The notes beneath the pieces are model-generated. The model saw only the letters and a program-made list of their open reading frames with translations, was not told the DNA's origin and searched no databases. 64,000 nucleotides of DNA, taken from NCBI GenBank assembly GCA_028551475.1, contig CM052356.1:13295884-13359883 (forward strand), written 5' to 3'. The position numbers and the translations under genes were made by a program. Below, piece after piece: positions 10,542 through 22,075 of this stretch (within the stretch, counting starts at the first letter, position 1; every line of letters starts with the position of its first letter). The DNA comes from Casuarina equisetifolia. Taxonomy: Eukaryota > Streptophyta > Magnoliopsida > Fagales > Casuarinaceae.

Positions 10542-12174
10542 CATCATTTTGTTAATCTTTTGGGTAGAAAGCTGTCACCATATGCTCATCACAACTCCAT
10601 TTTTGGCAACTTACATTCAGGGGAGTTTTCCTTGTTCCTTCTTACTATTGCTTTATTTTCTTTTATCATTTAGGAGAATGCTTCATTTAAGTTTGGGGGT
10701 ACAGTTATTGTTGGAAGTGTGCTGTTTTGTTTTGTTGGGTTGTGTTGGAGGTTATGTGTAGTGGAAGTTGTTGTTGCGTTGGGAGTGTATTAGAAGTGCT
10801 TTTTGTTGTGTTTGTTTTGCTGGAAATGTTTTGTTAGAAGTATTGTGTTAAATGTTTTGTTAGAAAGTCTATTTTTTTTTTATATATAATCTTTTTCTTG
10901 TGTTGGACCATGATTTCTATGATTGAATTCTTTATTGTGCATTTTTGGCGATTCTTAGGGAGATGTAGATTTTGTTCAAACTTGCAATTGTGATATGAGT
11001 TAAGTGTGATTCTGATTATGTTGATTCACTTATTGAGCACTAAAAGTCTTCATTTTCTTGAAATTGTGTGTATCTCTAGAGAACATTCATGTGAAGTATG
11101 TGATTTTCTTGGATCTCCCCCAGATCTTAGAATTTGCTTGATTTCCTCTTAAGGCAAAATCTTAAGTTGCATCTAACTGAGAAAATGATTTAGGCTATCT
11201 TTGGATCGAGTGAGCCTTTCAAGCCCACCTTATTTACTTATCCCCAGTCACCCCACTAAGCCTTGTTCTTATCTTAATTTTGTTGAATGACACCTGCATA
11301 TATATCTTTGAGCCTTTTGATCAATTTGTCCTATTGTCCTATGCCCATGAACATATTGACTATTTGGTGTGTACAAGTTTATTTGAGTATGAGAGAAGTC
11401 GAGGGGAAGCATGTAGTATGACTGATTGCAATAATTGTGTGTGGGACAATTTGTAAATGCAAATGCAATTGCAAATGAAACAGACCAAAAAAAAAACATT
11501 TGCTTTAAGATGAAATAATCTCATTATCTTTTGTTAGATTCAAGCCACATAGTTCTCTAAAGGAGATCTTTGAGCATTATTAGTGAATATCATTGATAAG
11601 AGAGGACTGAGGTGGCTATATGTGTAAATGCTTTTGTTTTTGCTTTGCCATTTCACACATGATTATGGCTTTTGTATAGTGTCAACATATGATTAGACAT
11701 AAAAGAATGAGACTAAGTGGTGGTGAAAAGATCATTTTCATGAAGTGAAAAGGTAGCGAGGGGCTAGAGTTTTGATGAGATCCTAGAAAGTAATCTGTTC
11801 ATGGGTTATTTAAGCTTAAATGACTTTCATCTTACCCTTAACCCGGCCTTGCATTACAAGCTTATAAAAGTCCTATTGATTTTTGGTTAGATGATTGACC
11901 TACATTAGTGGAGAAAGGAATGAAAAGCAAACCTATGAGGTTCAGTTAAAGATTTTGAGAGGTTGTATATTAATGTGGATTTATTTGGAGTGCGTGCAAT
12001 TGAGAAAAAATGCGGACTTACACACACACGTGTGATTAACATAGTTAAGAGTTTATATTTCCTTATAAACCAATTGCAATGTTTGGATGAAAGTTATACT
12101 TTTCTTTGAATTGTTAAGTTGAGCAATTATGGGAGAATATCATGGAAGGATTGGTTGTATGTGTTGTTTAGTTC

Positions 12175-12196
12175 TTTTGCTCGAGGACAAGCAAAA
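12175..12196 (+). repeat. Upstream degenerate copy of the PPT hairpin
   Basis: TTTTGCTCG AGGA CAAGCAAAA has one mismatch in the stem and is followed by AAGTTTTGGGGTG, a decayed polypurine tract. It lies 183 bases before the functional copy, so the PPT module appears to have been duplicated in tandem. Confidence 0.7.
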
Positions 12197-12357
12197 TTTT
12201 AAGTTTTGGGGTGTGGCATTGTTGTTTTGGAAAATACTATGGAGTGATTAGTGGTGTTAGAATATGTTGTTTAGTGCTTTTTATGTGTACTTTCTTGTTT
12301 TTTTTTGTGAGTAAAATTTGTTTTTATTTTATGTTGTCATAATGTGTTATTTAGAGC

Positions 12358-12379
12358 TTTTGCTCGAGGACGAGCAAAA
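12358..12379 (+). other. Perfect 9-bp hairpin beside polypurine tract
   Basis: TTTTGCTCG AGGA CGAGCAAAA is a perfect 9-bp stem with a 4-nt loop, four bases before the polypurine tract. Athila 3 keeps it with one mismatch (59592-59613, minus strand); Athila 2 has a degraded form near 20565-20585. Confidence 0.7.
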
Positions 12380-12383
12380 TGTT

Positions 12384-12397
12384 AAGTTTGGGGGTGT
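12384..12397 (+). other. Athila 1 polypurine tract
   Basis: AAGTTTGGGGGTGT directly precedes the 3' LTR. The same sequence (reverse complement) borders the left LTRs of Athila 2 (20548-20561) and Athila 3 (59574-59587). It primes plus-strand DNA synthesis. Confidence 0.85.
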
Positions 12398-14100
12398 TGA
12401 TAACTCTATTTTATATAGAGTTATTTTGATTATTTTAGATGATATTTAATATTATTTTAGTAGATTATATTTATATTTTATTATATTTATGCATATTTTG
12501 TTATTTTATGTAGCAAACCCAAAATGAAAGAAAATGAAGGAAATGAAGCAAAATTGGAAGGAAAAGAGAAGAGAAAAGAACTCACGTGAAAGAAACAATT
12601 AATCAAACACATGGAAGAGCTAACAAGGGAAAGCATAGGAAAGCATGTGACTGAAACAGAAGAAAAAACGTGGGACCCGGAGGCTATTAGGGGGAGCTGG
12701 TCATGAATTGTCGGGAGCATCATCGAGCGAGGAAATGAGTAGTGTGCGGGACTGAGGAAGTTAGAGAAAAGTCAAAGAAAAACAAAGAAAAAAGGAAACC
12801 GGTCGTGTGACAGCCGACTGATTCTCCCTGGTGGTGGAACCCAGAACGTTATCCAAGAATCTGGGTGTTTGGAATGTGCGAACGCCGTCCAACTTCCATT
12901 CTCCGATTAAGTTTTGAGCAAAATCACCATTCGACGTTATTTCCGACGAAGAAGCACATTTTTTGGCCAAATCTGAGACCAGATCAGCAAGGAAGGACCA
13001 TATCCAGCCATTAACAGAGAGTTCCAGTCATTCTGCAGCTGATTTGAGGCGATTTGCGCGGCGGTTTCCTGTGAGACGCGGTGAGGGCCGAGTGAAGATT
13101 TAGTCAGATCTATGTCGTTTGACGGTGAATCAGCTTAAGATTTTGGCATATCAGCTCTCCAGGTGTCATAAGCGGCAATTTTTGGAGGTTTTCGTGAAGA
13201 CCGACGGCGGTGCGTGGTGGCGTACGACGGCACGTGTGGCAGTGCGTGAGTAGGAATTTCGCCATTCTTTTCAGACGGCTTCTTTTCTCCCTATGTGTAG
13301 AGTTGCACATAAATTTCTTGAAAGGGACAACAATTGGTGACAGCTTTTTAATTTGTTCTAATCTAGATGCTTTATGTAATTTGTTGTATTATTTATGTTT
13401 ATTCTAATATTATGAACTAAAGTACTTTTGCTAGTGCTAAGATGTAGCCTAGTTAGCATGTTATGAGTTCCTTAGTTGACATATTATGCAAGACAATATA
13501 TTTATGTGAGTTGTATGTTATTATTTTTAATGTGATTGAGTGATTAATCATCAATTGATCAATTTAATGTGCATATTTGAGACCGACAGGAGAGAATATG
13601 CAAATGCATCTTATAATACATAACCATAAATCAAATGTGGGTAGAGATATGCCATGTTGATTGTGTGACTTTAATTGGAATATTCATTGACTTTAATGCT
13701 CTTAGCTTATTTAATTCATATGCAGACTCACAGTGAATTAATAAGCTAAGTTCACTATACCTAGACATAGGATAGTGAATAAATTAGGAAAATTCATCAT
13801 CTCATAAATATCATTGTTCTTGCAAGCATTAAATTGTTGGAATTCATATCTACTAACTATGGTGAAATCAGAGGCTCTAGCATACTTAGCATATTTTATT
13901 AACTCTTTGGAAGTCAATTGCTTTAGTGATCTTTCAATTTAGAACATCTTTTCATGATATCTTGCTAGATAAATTGTAGGATCAATTCATCACTAGTAAT
14001 TAGTCAAGCTGATAACATTAATCCCTGTAGGATGATACTCATACTTATCATTATATTACTTGTTCGACATGTACACTTGCATGTAGAATTTCAGCGAACA
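12398..14100 (+). repeat. Athila 1 3' LTR
   Basis: It starts TGATAACTC and ends GCGAACA, collinear with 3305-5011 and four bases shorter. It is followed at once by the ACACC duplication and the resumed copia A LTR. Confidence 0.95.
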
Positions 14101-14105
14101 ACACC
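14101..14105. repeat. Target-site duplication of Athila 1, right copy
   Basis: ACACC is identical to 3300-3304. Confidence 0.95.
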
Positions 14106-14370
14106 ATTTCCAAGTATCACATTCTCTTAATATAAACAATAATATGAATTATTTTACTAATTAAAGCACACATAAAATATTTCATTTTAACTTCATATTT
14201 GATATTTGATAGTGGAATGTAGGAAACTGGCTACTTTATAATATCATTAATTGATATTATAATTTATGCACCTTTTACTTCCTTTGATGTTTAATATGTG
14301 CACACAAGTTCATATATTCAATATAATAAAATTTTTCTCAACAAAACATATAAGCACATGATTTTCAACA
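14106..14370 (-). repeat. Copia A 3' LTR, second part
   Basis: It continues the LTR interrupted at 3304 and matches 27564-27827 in the partner LTR. It ends GATTTTCAACA. Confidence 0.9.
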
Positions 14371-14384
14371 TTTTCTCCCTATTT
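14371..14384 (-). other. Copia A polypurine tract
   Basis: On the minus strand a purine-rich run (AAATAGGGAGAAAA) directly precedes the 3' LTR. Copia B has the equivalent at 41444-41456. The following 14385-14930 is AT-rich 3' untranslated sequence with no gene. Confidence 0.7.
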
Positions 14385-14929
14385 GATGATGACAAAATTT
14401 TTATAGTTGATCTAGCTAACTAGCACATGTTACTACTTGGATAGCATAAGGAGCACATAATCATATATCTAGTAATGTATGAATACATAACCACAGTAAG
14501 CATATTCATGTTTACACAAATATTCATTATGGCAAGTATGTTCATTATAGCAAGTATGTTTATGCTCACATAATATTTCACAGAAGTATCTCACACCTAA
14601 CTGTCTCAGGCGTAAGAGAGTTTATCCCACATTCTGCACTGAAAGTCAAAAATGGAACATACATGTGCTACTATGTACTTTCTCCCCCTTTTTGACATTA
14701 GCAAAAAGAATATCATGGTAAACGATAATCGAGGAAGATGGATAAAAATGAAGAGTTTGAGTGACATGAAGAAATAGAGGGTAGCAGATGAGTAATAGAG
14801 ATATGACCTTATACCGAATGTGTGGGCAGTGCTCCCTTTCAAGATAGGAACCGAATAGAGAATATACAAGCAGGGTGTAAAAAAACTGCTTACAGATTTT
14901 AAGCAATATCATCAATTAGACACATTCCA

Positions 14930-16331
14930 AGCTCTCTTTGAAGAGTAGAGAATTTTCATTATCCAATGGTTTGGTAAAAATATCAGCAAGTTGCTAGTCA
15001 GTTCGAACAAACTCAATGGAAATATCATATTTTTCAACATGATCTCAAATGAAGTGATGTCTTATTTCTATATGTTTGGTTTTAGAGTGCTGTATTGGAT
15101 TTTTAGTTAAATTTATTGCACTAGTATTATCACATTTCAATGGAATCTTAGTAGAGAAGATGCCATAGTCTTCTAATTGTTATATCATCCATAAAATCTG
15201 AGTACAACAGCTAGTCATAACTATGTATTTTGCTTCAGTGGAGGAAAGAGCAACACTGTTTTGTTTCTTGGAGTGCCAAGAAACCAGCATGTGTCCTAGA
15301 AATTGACATGTACTACTTGTACTTTTTCTATCTATTTTATAGCCAACATAATCAGAATCACTAAATGCATGTAAATCAAACATGGTGTCTCTTGAGTACC
15401 AAATTCCTAATGTAATTGTATCTTTTAGGGATCGAAAGATCTTTTTAACAACTTTTAAATGTTATTCCTTCAGATTAGATTGAAATCGTGCGCACAAATA
15501 AACACTGAACATAATGTCTAGCCAAGAAGTAGTTAAATATAGTAAGGAACCAATCATGCCTCTATACATTTTAGAATCAACACTAACTCCAACATCATCA
15601 TGTGACAAAAATGTAGATGTGCTCATAGGGGTGTTTATCGGTTTAGAATCATGCATGTTGTATTTCCTAAGAAACTCCTTTGTATGTTTAGTTTGACTTA
15701 TGAATATTCCTTTAGATGTTTGTTTAATTTGTAGCCCAAGAAAATAGTTTAATTCACCCATCATACTCATTTCAAATTCATGTTTCGTAGAATCTACAAA
15801 TTGTTCACACATAATAGAATTTGTAGAGCCAAATACAATATCATCAACATAGATTTGGACAATCAAAATTTCTTTCCCTTGTGTCTTAACAAACAAAATA
15901 TTATCTACCTTGCCTTTTCTAAAATTTGTATTTAGTAGAAAGGTACTTAGCTTGTCATACCAAGCCCGTGAAGCTTGTTTCAAACCATATAAAGCTTTAG
16001 AAAGCTTAAATACATGATCTAGACATGTGGGATCTTCAAATCCAGGTGGTTGTTCAACATAAACTTCTTCTTTTACAACACCATTTAAGAAGACACTCTT
16101 TACATCTATTTGAAAGAGTGTAAAGTTCATGTAGCAAGCAAAAGCAAGCAGCATTCAAATGGCTTCTAATCTAGCTTTGTTTTTAGTAATTATCCCGTTC
16201 TTATCTAATTTATTTCAGAATACCCATTTTGTCCCTATGACCAAATGGTTTTGTGGTCTTGGAACTAACTTCCAAACTTTGTTTCTTTCAAACTAATTTA
16301 GTTCATCTTGCATAGCAAGAAACCATCTTTC
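14930..16331 (-). pseudogene. pol: Copia A reverse transcriptase and RNase H, broken
   Basis: Minus-strand Ty1/copia RT with [40 protein letters not shown] and the catalytic [13 protein letters not shown]. RNase H follows with DSDYVGYKIDRKSTS, ALSSTEAKYI and, near the end, ADIFTKPLD. Compared with copia B, about 22 residues are missing between NKARL and EAI near 16165-16175. The loss joins two stretches that both encode Ala-Arg-Leu, which suggests deletion between short repeats. Stops occur near 16156, 15460 and 15178. Copia RT copies the element RNA; this copy cannot. Confidence 0.9.
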
Positions 16332-17369
16332 ATCTTCAAGAGCTTCATCTACTTTCTTTGGCTCTACTTGAGATAAGAAAGCTTAATGTTCACATGTGTT
16401 GTGATATCTAGACCGTGTACTTACTCTATTTATAGGATTTCCTAGGATATGTTGTTGATCGACTTCACTTCTTACTCTAGGAAAAGTGAATTCTCTTGAG
16501 TCTAACTCCTCCTTAACAAATACATACTTATCATTTATTTCTTATTCAATAGGGTTCAGATCAAAGTCATCTTTAAATTTTACATGAATAGACTCTTCAA
16601 CAACTAGAGTTCTCTTATTGAAAACTCTATATGCTTTGCTAGTTTGAGAGTAATCAAGAAATATGGCCTTATCACTCTTAGAGTCAAGCTTTCCATATGA
16701 CTCTTCTCCATGGTTCAATACAAAGCATTTACTTCCAAACACATGAAAGTAGTATATATTCAGTTTTCTACCAAGCAATAATGCAAAAGGAGTTTTTGTC
16801 AAAACTGGTCTTAAGAATGCCCTATTTGAGATATAACAAGCTGTACTTATAGCTTCTCCCCAAAAATATTTAGGAAGATTATATTCACACATCATAGTTC
16901 TAGCCATTTCTTGAAGTGTCCTATTTTTCCTTTCTACAACACCATTTTGTTGTGGTGTCCTAGGTGCTAAAAAATTGTGAGAGATGCTATTTTTGGAACA
17001 GAATTTCTCAAAAAGATAATTTTTGAACTCACCACCATGATTTGTCCAAATCTTAACTATGGTAAGATCCTTTTCATTTTGACCCATTTTAGAGAAATCA
17101 ACAAATTTCTCGAATGCTTCATCTTTCCTAGCAAGTAGATATACCTAGGTATATCTTGTATAATCATCTACTATGACTAAAGCATAATATTTCCCATTCA
17201 TGGTATCTGTTCTTAAAGGACCAAATAAATCCATGTGTATTAGTTCTAACAGTCTTGAGGTAAGCACTATTAACTTTGGCTTAAAACTACTTTGAATGTG
17301 CTTCCCTTTCACACAAGCATCGCATAACTTATTCTTATCAAAGGTAAGCTCGGGTAACCCTCTAACAGA
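16332..17369 (-). pseudogene. pol: Copia A integrase, broken
   Basis: Minus-strand integrase with the pre-integrase tail (RGLPELTFDKNKLCDACVKG), then the core: Asp in IHMDLFGPL, Asp position as Asn-His in IWTNHGGEF, and Glu in QQNGVVERKNRTLQ. The second catalytic Asp therefore appears replaced by Asn. A TAG at 17142-17144 stands where copia B reads Trp. The C-terminal part continues through HVFGSKCFVLNHGE. Its upstream neighbour should be the protease, but a truncated copia LTR (17370-18474) lies there instead. Confidence 0.85.
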
Positions 17370-18474
17370 TAATCGAAGATCAAAACAAATCATCGAATAT
17401 CACCGAACCCTTGTGAATCAGCGAATGATGAACAATCTCAAATCAGATGGTAAGTAAGTTTAATAGACTTTCTTTGCAAAGAGAACACTTCAAATAGATG
17501 TCAATCATCAAGAAAAACCTTTACGCACACATCTCCTTTAAATAGAAGCATATCTAGGGCTTTTCTTTGAATCAAACCTAAACCATAGCCTTCTTCCCGT
17601 TAGGAATAGTTGGCTGTCTATCAAATCAGCCTCATTTTAGCCTTCTAATTCGAAATCCGACTGTTCTAACAGCCCGTCTCCTCTAGATTCCTCCTGTTGA
17701 GGTTTCAGCGTTTGAGAGAAATGAAGGTAGCATCAGGGAAAAGTGAAGTGGCTAGCGACTAGGGCATAACTCGTTGAAGAATAATTGCCTCTTATGTGCC
17801 CTTAAGTGAGACGACGTCGTAGCCCGAAAGTGTAACAAGGAAGCTTCAATTTTGATCAAGATGACACTGTAACAAGGAAGCCTCAATTATGATTAAGATG
17901 ATACCGTAACAAGGAAGCCTCAGTTATGATTAAGACAACACCGTAACAAGGAAGCCTCAGTTATGATCAAGATGACACTGTAACAAGGAACAGGATCGGG
18001 CTGACGTGAACTCGAGTTGCACTGTATCATCTCAGTCCAGCAGCAAGGGTCTAGCCCAGTGATAACATATTTAGCAGGTATATACAGTCCAATATCAACA
18101 AGGTCCAAAAATATGATCTTTTACAAAGTTCATATTTTGGTATGTTGCATATATTGATTTTGAACTAATATTAACATAGAGTTAATGTCCCTCACATTCC
18201 TGCAATTTCATCAAACCAAGTATCATATTCCTAAAATAAAATATATTCAAATAATCAACATATATTAGAATATATGTCACAAGAACTTTAAGAATATATT
18301 TTATGAGGAAATATAGAAATCCAGTTACTTTATAATATCATTAATTGATATTATAATTTGTACACCTTTTACTTCCTATAGTTTTTCTTTTTGCACATTT
18401 AGAAAAAACATATTTTAAGGATTGATATTTACAAGAAAATATTTTCAGTCATAACAAAACCCTATTTTCCAACA
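17370..18474 (-). repeat. Truncated copia B-family LTR inside copia A
   Basis: It matches the copia B LTR (39793-41443) from about base 580 of the LTR to its exact end TATTTTCCAACA. The other end is missing, together with the copia A protease and most of the pre-integrase domain. The intact end abuts the protease start (catalytic Asp-Ser-Gly at 18515-18540), and the broken end abuts integrase. No clear target duplication is visible, so an insertion followed by deletion is the simplest reading. Confidence 0.85.
17832..17990. repeat. 37-bp tandem repeat in LTR, 4.3 units
   Basis: Units begin GTAACAAGGAAG at 17832, 17869, 17906, 17943 and 17980, exactly 37 bases apart. The copia B LTRs have about three diverged units (40808-40917 and 47871-47980). 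Read in the element direction, the array lies in U3 some 300 bases upstream of the TATA box. Confidence 0.9.
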
Positions 18475-19289
18475 GAGAAAAGCTCCATCATCCTAGTCAT
18501 ATGATAGGAACAGCCGCTGTCCAGAATCCACTGTTTTTTATGCTTCTTCTTGTCTATGTTCATGCTCATATCCTTCAGTAACAAAAGTTTGTTTTAGAGA
18601 TCTTGATACCCTTTTTTCTTTGAGTCCATGAGTGTTAGTTTCTACTTCATTGTTTATTTTCTTAGGTATCCACACTTTCCTGATCTTGTATGCTCTTCTA
18701 AATCTAATAGGACATGTATCAAATAAATGACCAATATAGTTACAATAAGAGTATTTATGATGCAACGAAAATGCAAAGTCCTTATTATTAAAAAAATTTG
18801 TAGATGTTTTTATGTTCTTTAAGAAATCATATCCTATACCAGCTTTACTGTATACACCTCTTTGTGATTTTAACATTATTTAACAAGCTACTACCTTTTG
18901 TGAACTTGTGTAACAATATGTTGGTGTCATCCAATTTCATTTGAATTTCATATTTTTCTTTTTCTAGCTCTAGAATTTTCATGTTAAGTGTGGTTATGTC
19001 TTGATTCTCACACAGTTTTTGAGATATCATCATGCTTATTTTCTAGATCAGAATGAGTATTAATCATAGAGCATGTATCGGACTTCACAGAAATGTTCTC
19101 AGATACATTAACACTTTCATGCATACAAGTCATAGACAATGTCATGATAGGTTTATCAATTTTAGATTTAACTTTTGCAGATTTATATTTAGCTTTCATC
19201 CTCTTGTATTTTTCTTTCATTCTTGTTGCATATTAAACCAAATCAAAGAAGGTAGTCTCAATATCACCACTAAGATTTGTTTCGGGTTC
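18475..19289 (-). pseudogene. gag: Copia A gag C-terminal part and protease start, broken
   Basis: Reading leftward: a Lys-rich segment (19220-19008), a helical segment rich in Glu and Lys (19033-18845), then a zinc-knuckle region with YCNYIGHLFDTCPIRFRRAYK (first Cys lost) and WIPKK. It ends with the protease motif WILDSGCSYHMT at about 18500-18540, which keeps the catalytic Asp-Ser-Gly. The pieces lie in different frames, so the region is frameshifted at least twice. It aligns in order with copia B 44860-45740. Confidence 0.75.
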
Positions 19290-19294
19290 ATAAT
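19290..19294. repeat. Target-site duplication of Athila 2, left copy
   Basis: ATAAT is repeated at 25259-25263. Removing the insert leaves copia A sequence collinear with copia B at about 45780-45800. Confidence 0.9.
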
Positions 19295-20547
19295 TGTTCG
19301 GTGAAATCTAAATGCAAGTAAACATGTTGAACAAGTAATATAATGATAAGAAAGATATCATCCTACAGAGATTGGTGATTACTAGACCAACTAATTAGTA
19401 ACGGTGAATAACTCCTAGAATTTATCTAACAAATCCAAATGATAGATGATAGATTAATTAACTAAATCTAAGAAAACTAAATACAAGAAATATGTTAAAG
19501 CATATGACTTCACCATAATTACTAGGTATTAATATTGATTATTTATGCTTGTAAGAGAAATAATATCTATGTGATGGCGGAACTTCCTAATTTATTTACT
19601 ATCCTATGTCTAGGTATAGCAAACCTACTTAGTTCATTAATTCACTATATCTTTATATGTGAATTGAAACAAACTAAATGCCTTAGGATTTATGAACATT
19701 CCTAGTTTACACTGAAAGCCACACAAACAATATGGTATATGTCTATCCATATTTAATTTATGGTTACAAATTACAAAAAGCAACTGTATATCATTTCCTA
19801 TCGGTCTCAAACATGCAAATTAGATCATTCAAGTGATAGCTAATCACTTAAAAGCATTAAATATAGTAATATGTAACTTCATATAAACAAAATATCTTAC
19901 AAAATATAATAATCATAAGATTCATACCATCATAATTAGATTACATCGTAGCTCTAACAAAATTAAACTAAAACATAAAGAAATAATGAGGAAGAATAAT
20001 AATAAGAAATAAATAAGATATCTTCAATCTAAGAACAAGAAGTCTGTCATCCTTTTTTGTCTTCTTTTCAAGAAAACCTTGAATTTCTGGCCTCTCTCTT
20101 GAGTTGTGCTCAATTTCCTCCTCCTCCTTCTTTTGCCTATTCTCTTCTCTTAAATAGGGTTTAGGTTTAGACCTATCTCCTATACTAATAGAATTGGGTT
20201 TTAGAGACCTAAAACAATTAGGTTTTGAACTCCTAAATTAATTGGGACTTGAATTCCTAACATGATTGGGTTTTCTATTTATTTAGAAAACCCAACAACA
20301 ATAGAAAATCTAACAACAGTCATCCAAAGCCTAAGCCCATCTTGACTCTCTTGATCTTGATATTACGATTTTGCCACATAATAAGCATCAAGTTCTCCAT
20401 GTTCATTCCTTTTCTCCTTGCCTCCTTGTGCTACATAAACAAGATAAATTTAGGTAAATAAAGAGGAGTTCAAATGTTTTCTCACAATTATTAAAGTTAT
20501 TTATTGCCTAAAATAGGTAAAATAACTCTATAAAAATAGAGTTATCA
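19295..20547 (-). repeat. Athila 2 3' LTR (left)
   Basis: It runs TGTTCGG to GTTATCA on the + strand and matches 24000-25258 and the solo LTR 30807-32080. It contains a small frame near 19560-19740 that recurs in the other LTR copies and is not considered a gene. Confidence 0.92.
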
Positions 20548-22075
20548 AAACCCCCAAACTTAACATTTTGATAGTCCTTGAGCAAAGTAATAAACAATAT
20601 ATGTTTCAGACAAAACCCTTTCATGAAATTTTCTCATAATTGCTCAAACTCAATAATTCAAAGCAAAATATAACTTTCATCTAAACACCACAATTGTTTT
20701 ATAAGATAAGATAGACTCTTAACTATGTTGACCATGTGTGTGTATGTGAGGCTTATCTTTTCAACTATATGCACTCTAAATAGATTCACATTAATATGCA
20801 ATATCTCAAAATCTTTAACCAAACCTCATATGTTTGCTTTTCATTCCTCTCTTCACTAATGTAAGCCAATCATCTAATCAAAAATCAATAGGACTTTTAT
20901 AAGCTTGTAATGTAAGGCTGGGCTAAGGGTAAGATGAAAGTCATTTAGGCTTAATTCACCCATGAACACATTGCTTTTTAAGATTTAATTTGAGCTTTTG
21001 TCACTTTCTTCCTTTTTACTCCTCACAAATAATCTTACTATTACCACTTTTCTCATTCTTTTTCATCCAAAAATTCTTGATTTCACTTGGATTTTTTACA
21101 TTCACAAAAGCCACAATCATGCTTGTATTAATAGAACAAGTAGTAGGACTAGAAATGTAACCATTATAATATTATCTTGCTGATGATATCCAACTACTAT
21201 GCAAAAGCTAGTTTCTGAACCTTGAGTGGCTTGAATTTGACAATAAGCAATAAGAGAATTCTAATCTTGGACAAATGTTGCATTTCCCTTTTCTTTTCTT
21301 TTTCTTTTTTTGCATTCACAAAAGCAACATATTATGCTACATAATCAACATCCTTCCCATATAACATTCTTCCCCTCAACTTCTCTTCACTCAAATAAAC
21401 TTATATCCTAAAAATCAATATGTTCAAGGGTGAGGGACGAAAAGATAATTTGTCAAAGGCTCAAAGGTATATATATGTGTAAGTGTCATAAAAAAATTGG
21501 ATAAGAATCAAGGCTCAACGGGGTGACTGGTGATAAATAAATAAGGTTGGCTTAAAAGGCTCAAACGATCCAAAGAATGGCCTAAATCATTTTCTCAATT
21601 AGATGCAGCCTAGGATTTCACCTCAAGAGAAAATCAAACAAATTCTAAGATCCAGATGAGATTTAAGAAAATCACATACTTCACATGAATGTTCTCTAGA
21701 AATACACACAATTTCAAAAATAAAGGACTTTTAATGCTCAATAGGTGGATCAACATAATCAGAATCACATTAAACTCATACCACAATTGTAGGTTTGAAC
21801 AAAATCTATATCTTCCAAAGAATTACCAAGAATTCACAACAAGGGATGTAATCATGACATAAAAAAAATTTCAATCATATTTAGCACAAAGGTTCTTTCC
21901 CTATCCCCAAACTTGAATGAAGCATTGTCCTTAATGCAAAAACAAAAGAAAGCAATAATAATGAAGGAATAGGAATGAGAAAACTCCCTTGATTGTAGGT
22001 CATATTCACGTAGAGCTTTAAGGAGATGATGGTGACAAAACTTCTAATGAAAAGACTAAAATGAAATTGTTTGGG
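20548..22075 (-). other. Athila 2 polypurine tract and 3' non-coding region
   Basis: The polypurine tract (20548-20561, reverse complement of AAGTTTGGGGGTTT) is followed by about 1.5 kb without a gene. The sequence parallels Athila 1 10476-12380 and Athila 3 59588-61155, for example the block around 21530-21580. Confidence 0.75.

Larger units (their letters stand above)
10476..12357 (+). other. Athila 1 long 3' non-coding region
   Basis: About 1.9 kb lies between the pol stop and the polypurine tract. No convincing protein is encoded; the 78-codon frame at 10525-10761 is hydrophobic by composition but is not matched in Athila 2 or Athila 3. The DNA is nevertheless clearly shared with Athila 2 (20548-22075) and Athila 3 (59588-61155), for example around 11200-11275. 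Hairpins mark both ends (10524-10541 and 12358-12379). An env-like gene would be sought here, and I see none. Confidence 0.75.
3305..14100 (+). mobile_element. Athila 1: full-length Ty3/gypsy Athila element
   Basis: This is a complete element of about 10.8 kb. It has LTRs at 3305-5011 and 12398-14100, a tRNA-Asp primer site (5018-5035), a gag-pol reading frame (5194-10475), a long non-coding 3' region (10476-12357) and a polypurine tract (12384-12397). The ACACC duplication flanks it. Domain order is gag, protease, RT, RNase H, integrase, as in Ty3/gypsy. Nine in-frame stops and one frameshift make it non-autonomous now. No env-like frame is present after integrase, although some Athila relatives have one. 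The two LTRs look closely similar with scattered substitutions, so this is the youngest layer in this part of the window. Confidence 0.95.

Noticed and set aside
10525-10761. Hydrophobic frame after Athila 1 integrase as an env-like gene
   Set aside because: Short, with no equivalent open frame in Athila 2 or 3, and composed mainly of T-rich sequence that gives Leu and Phe on any reading.
17808-17822. ACGACGTCGT palindrome in a copia LTR as a bZIP binding site
   Set aside because: The motif is intact only in this copy and altered in 40780-40800 and 47840-47860, and nothing else supports a regulatory role.
17832-17990. Regularly spaced repeats as a CRISPR array
   Set aside because: The 37-bp units are contiguous and have no unique spacers, and they belong to a plant LTR.
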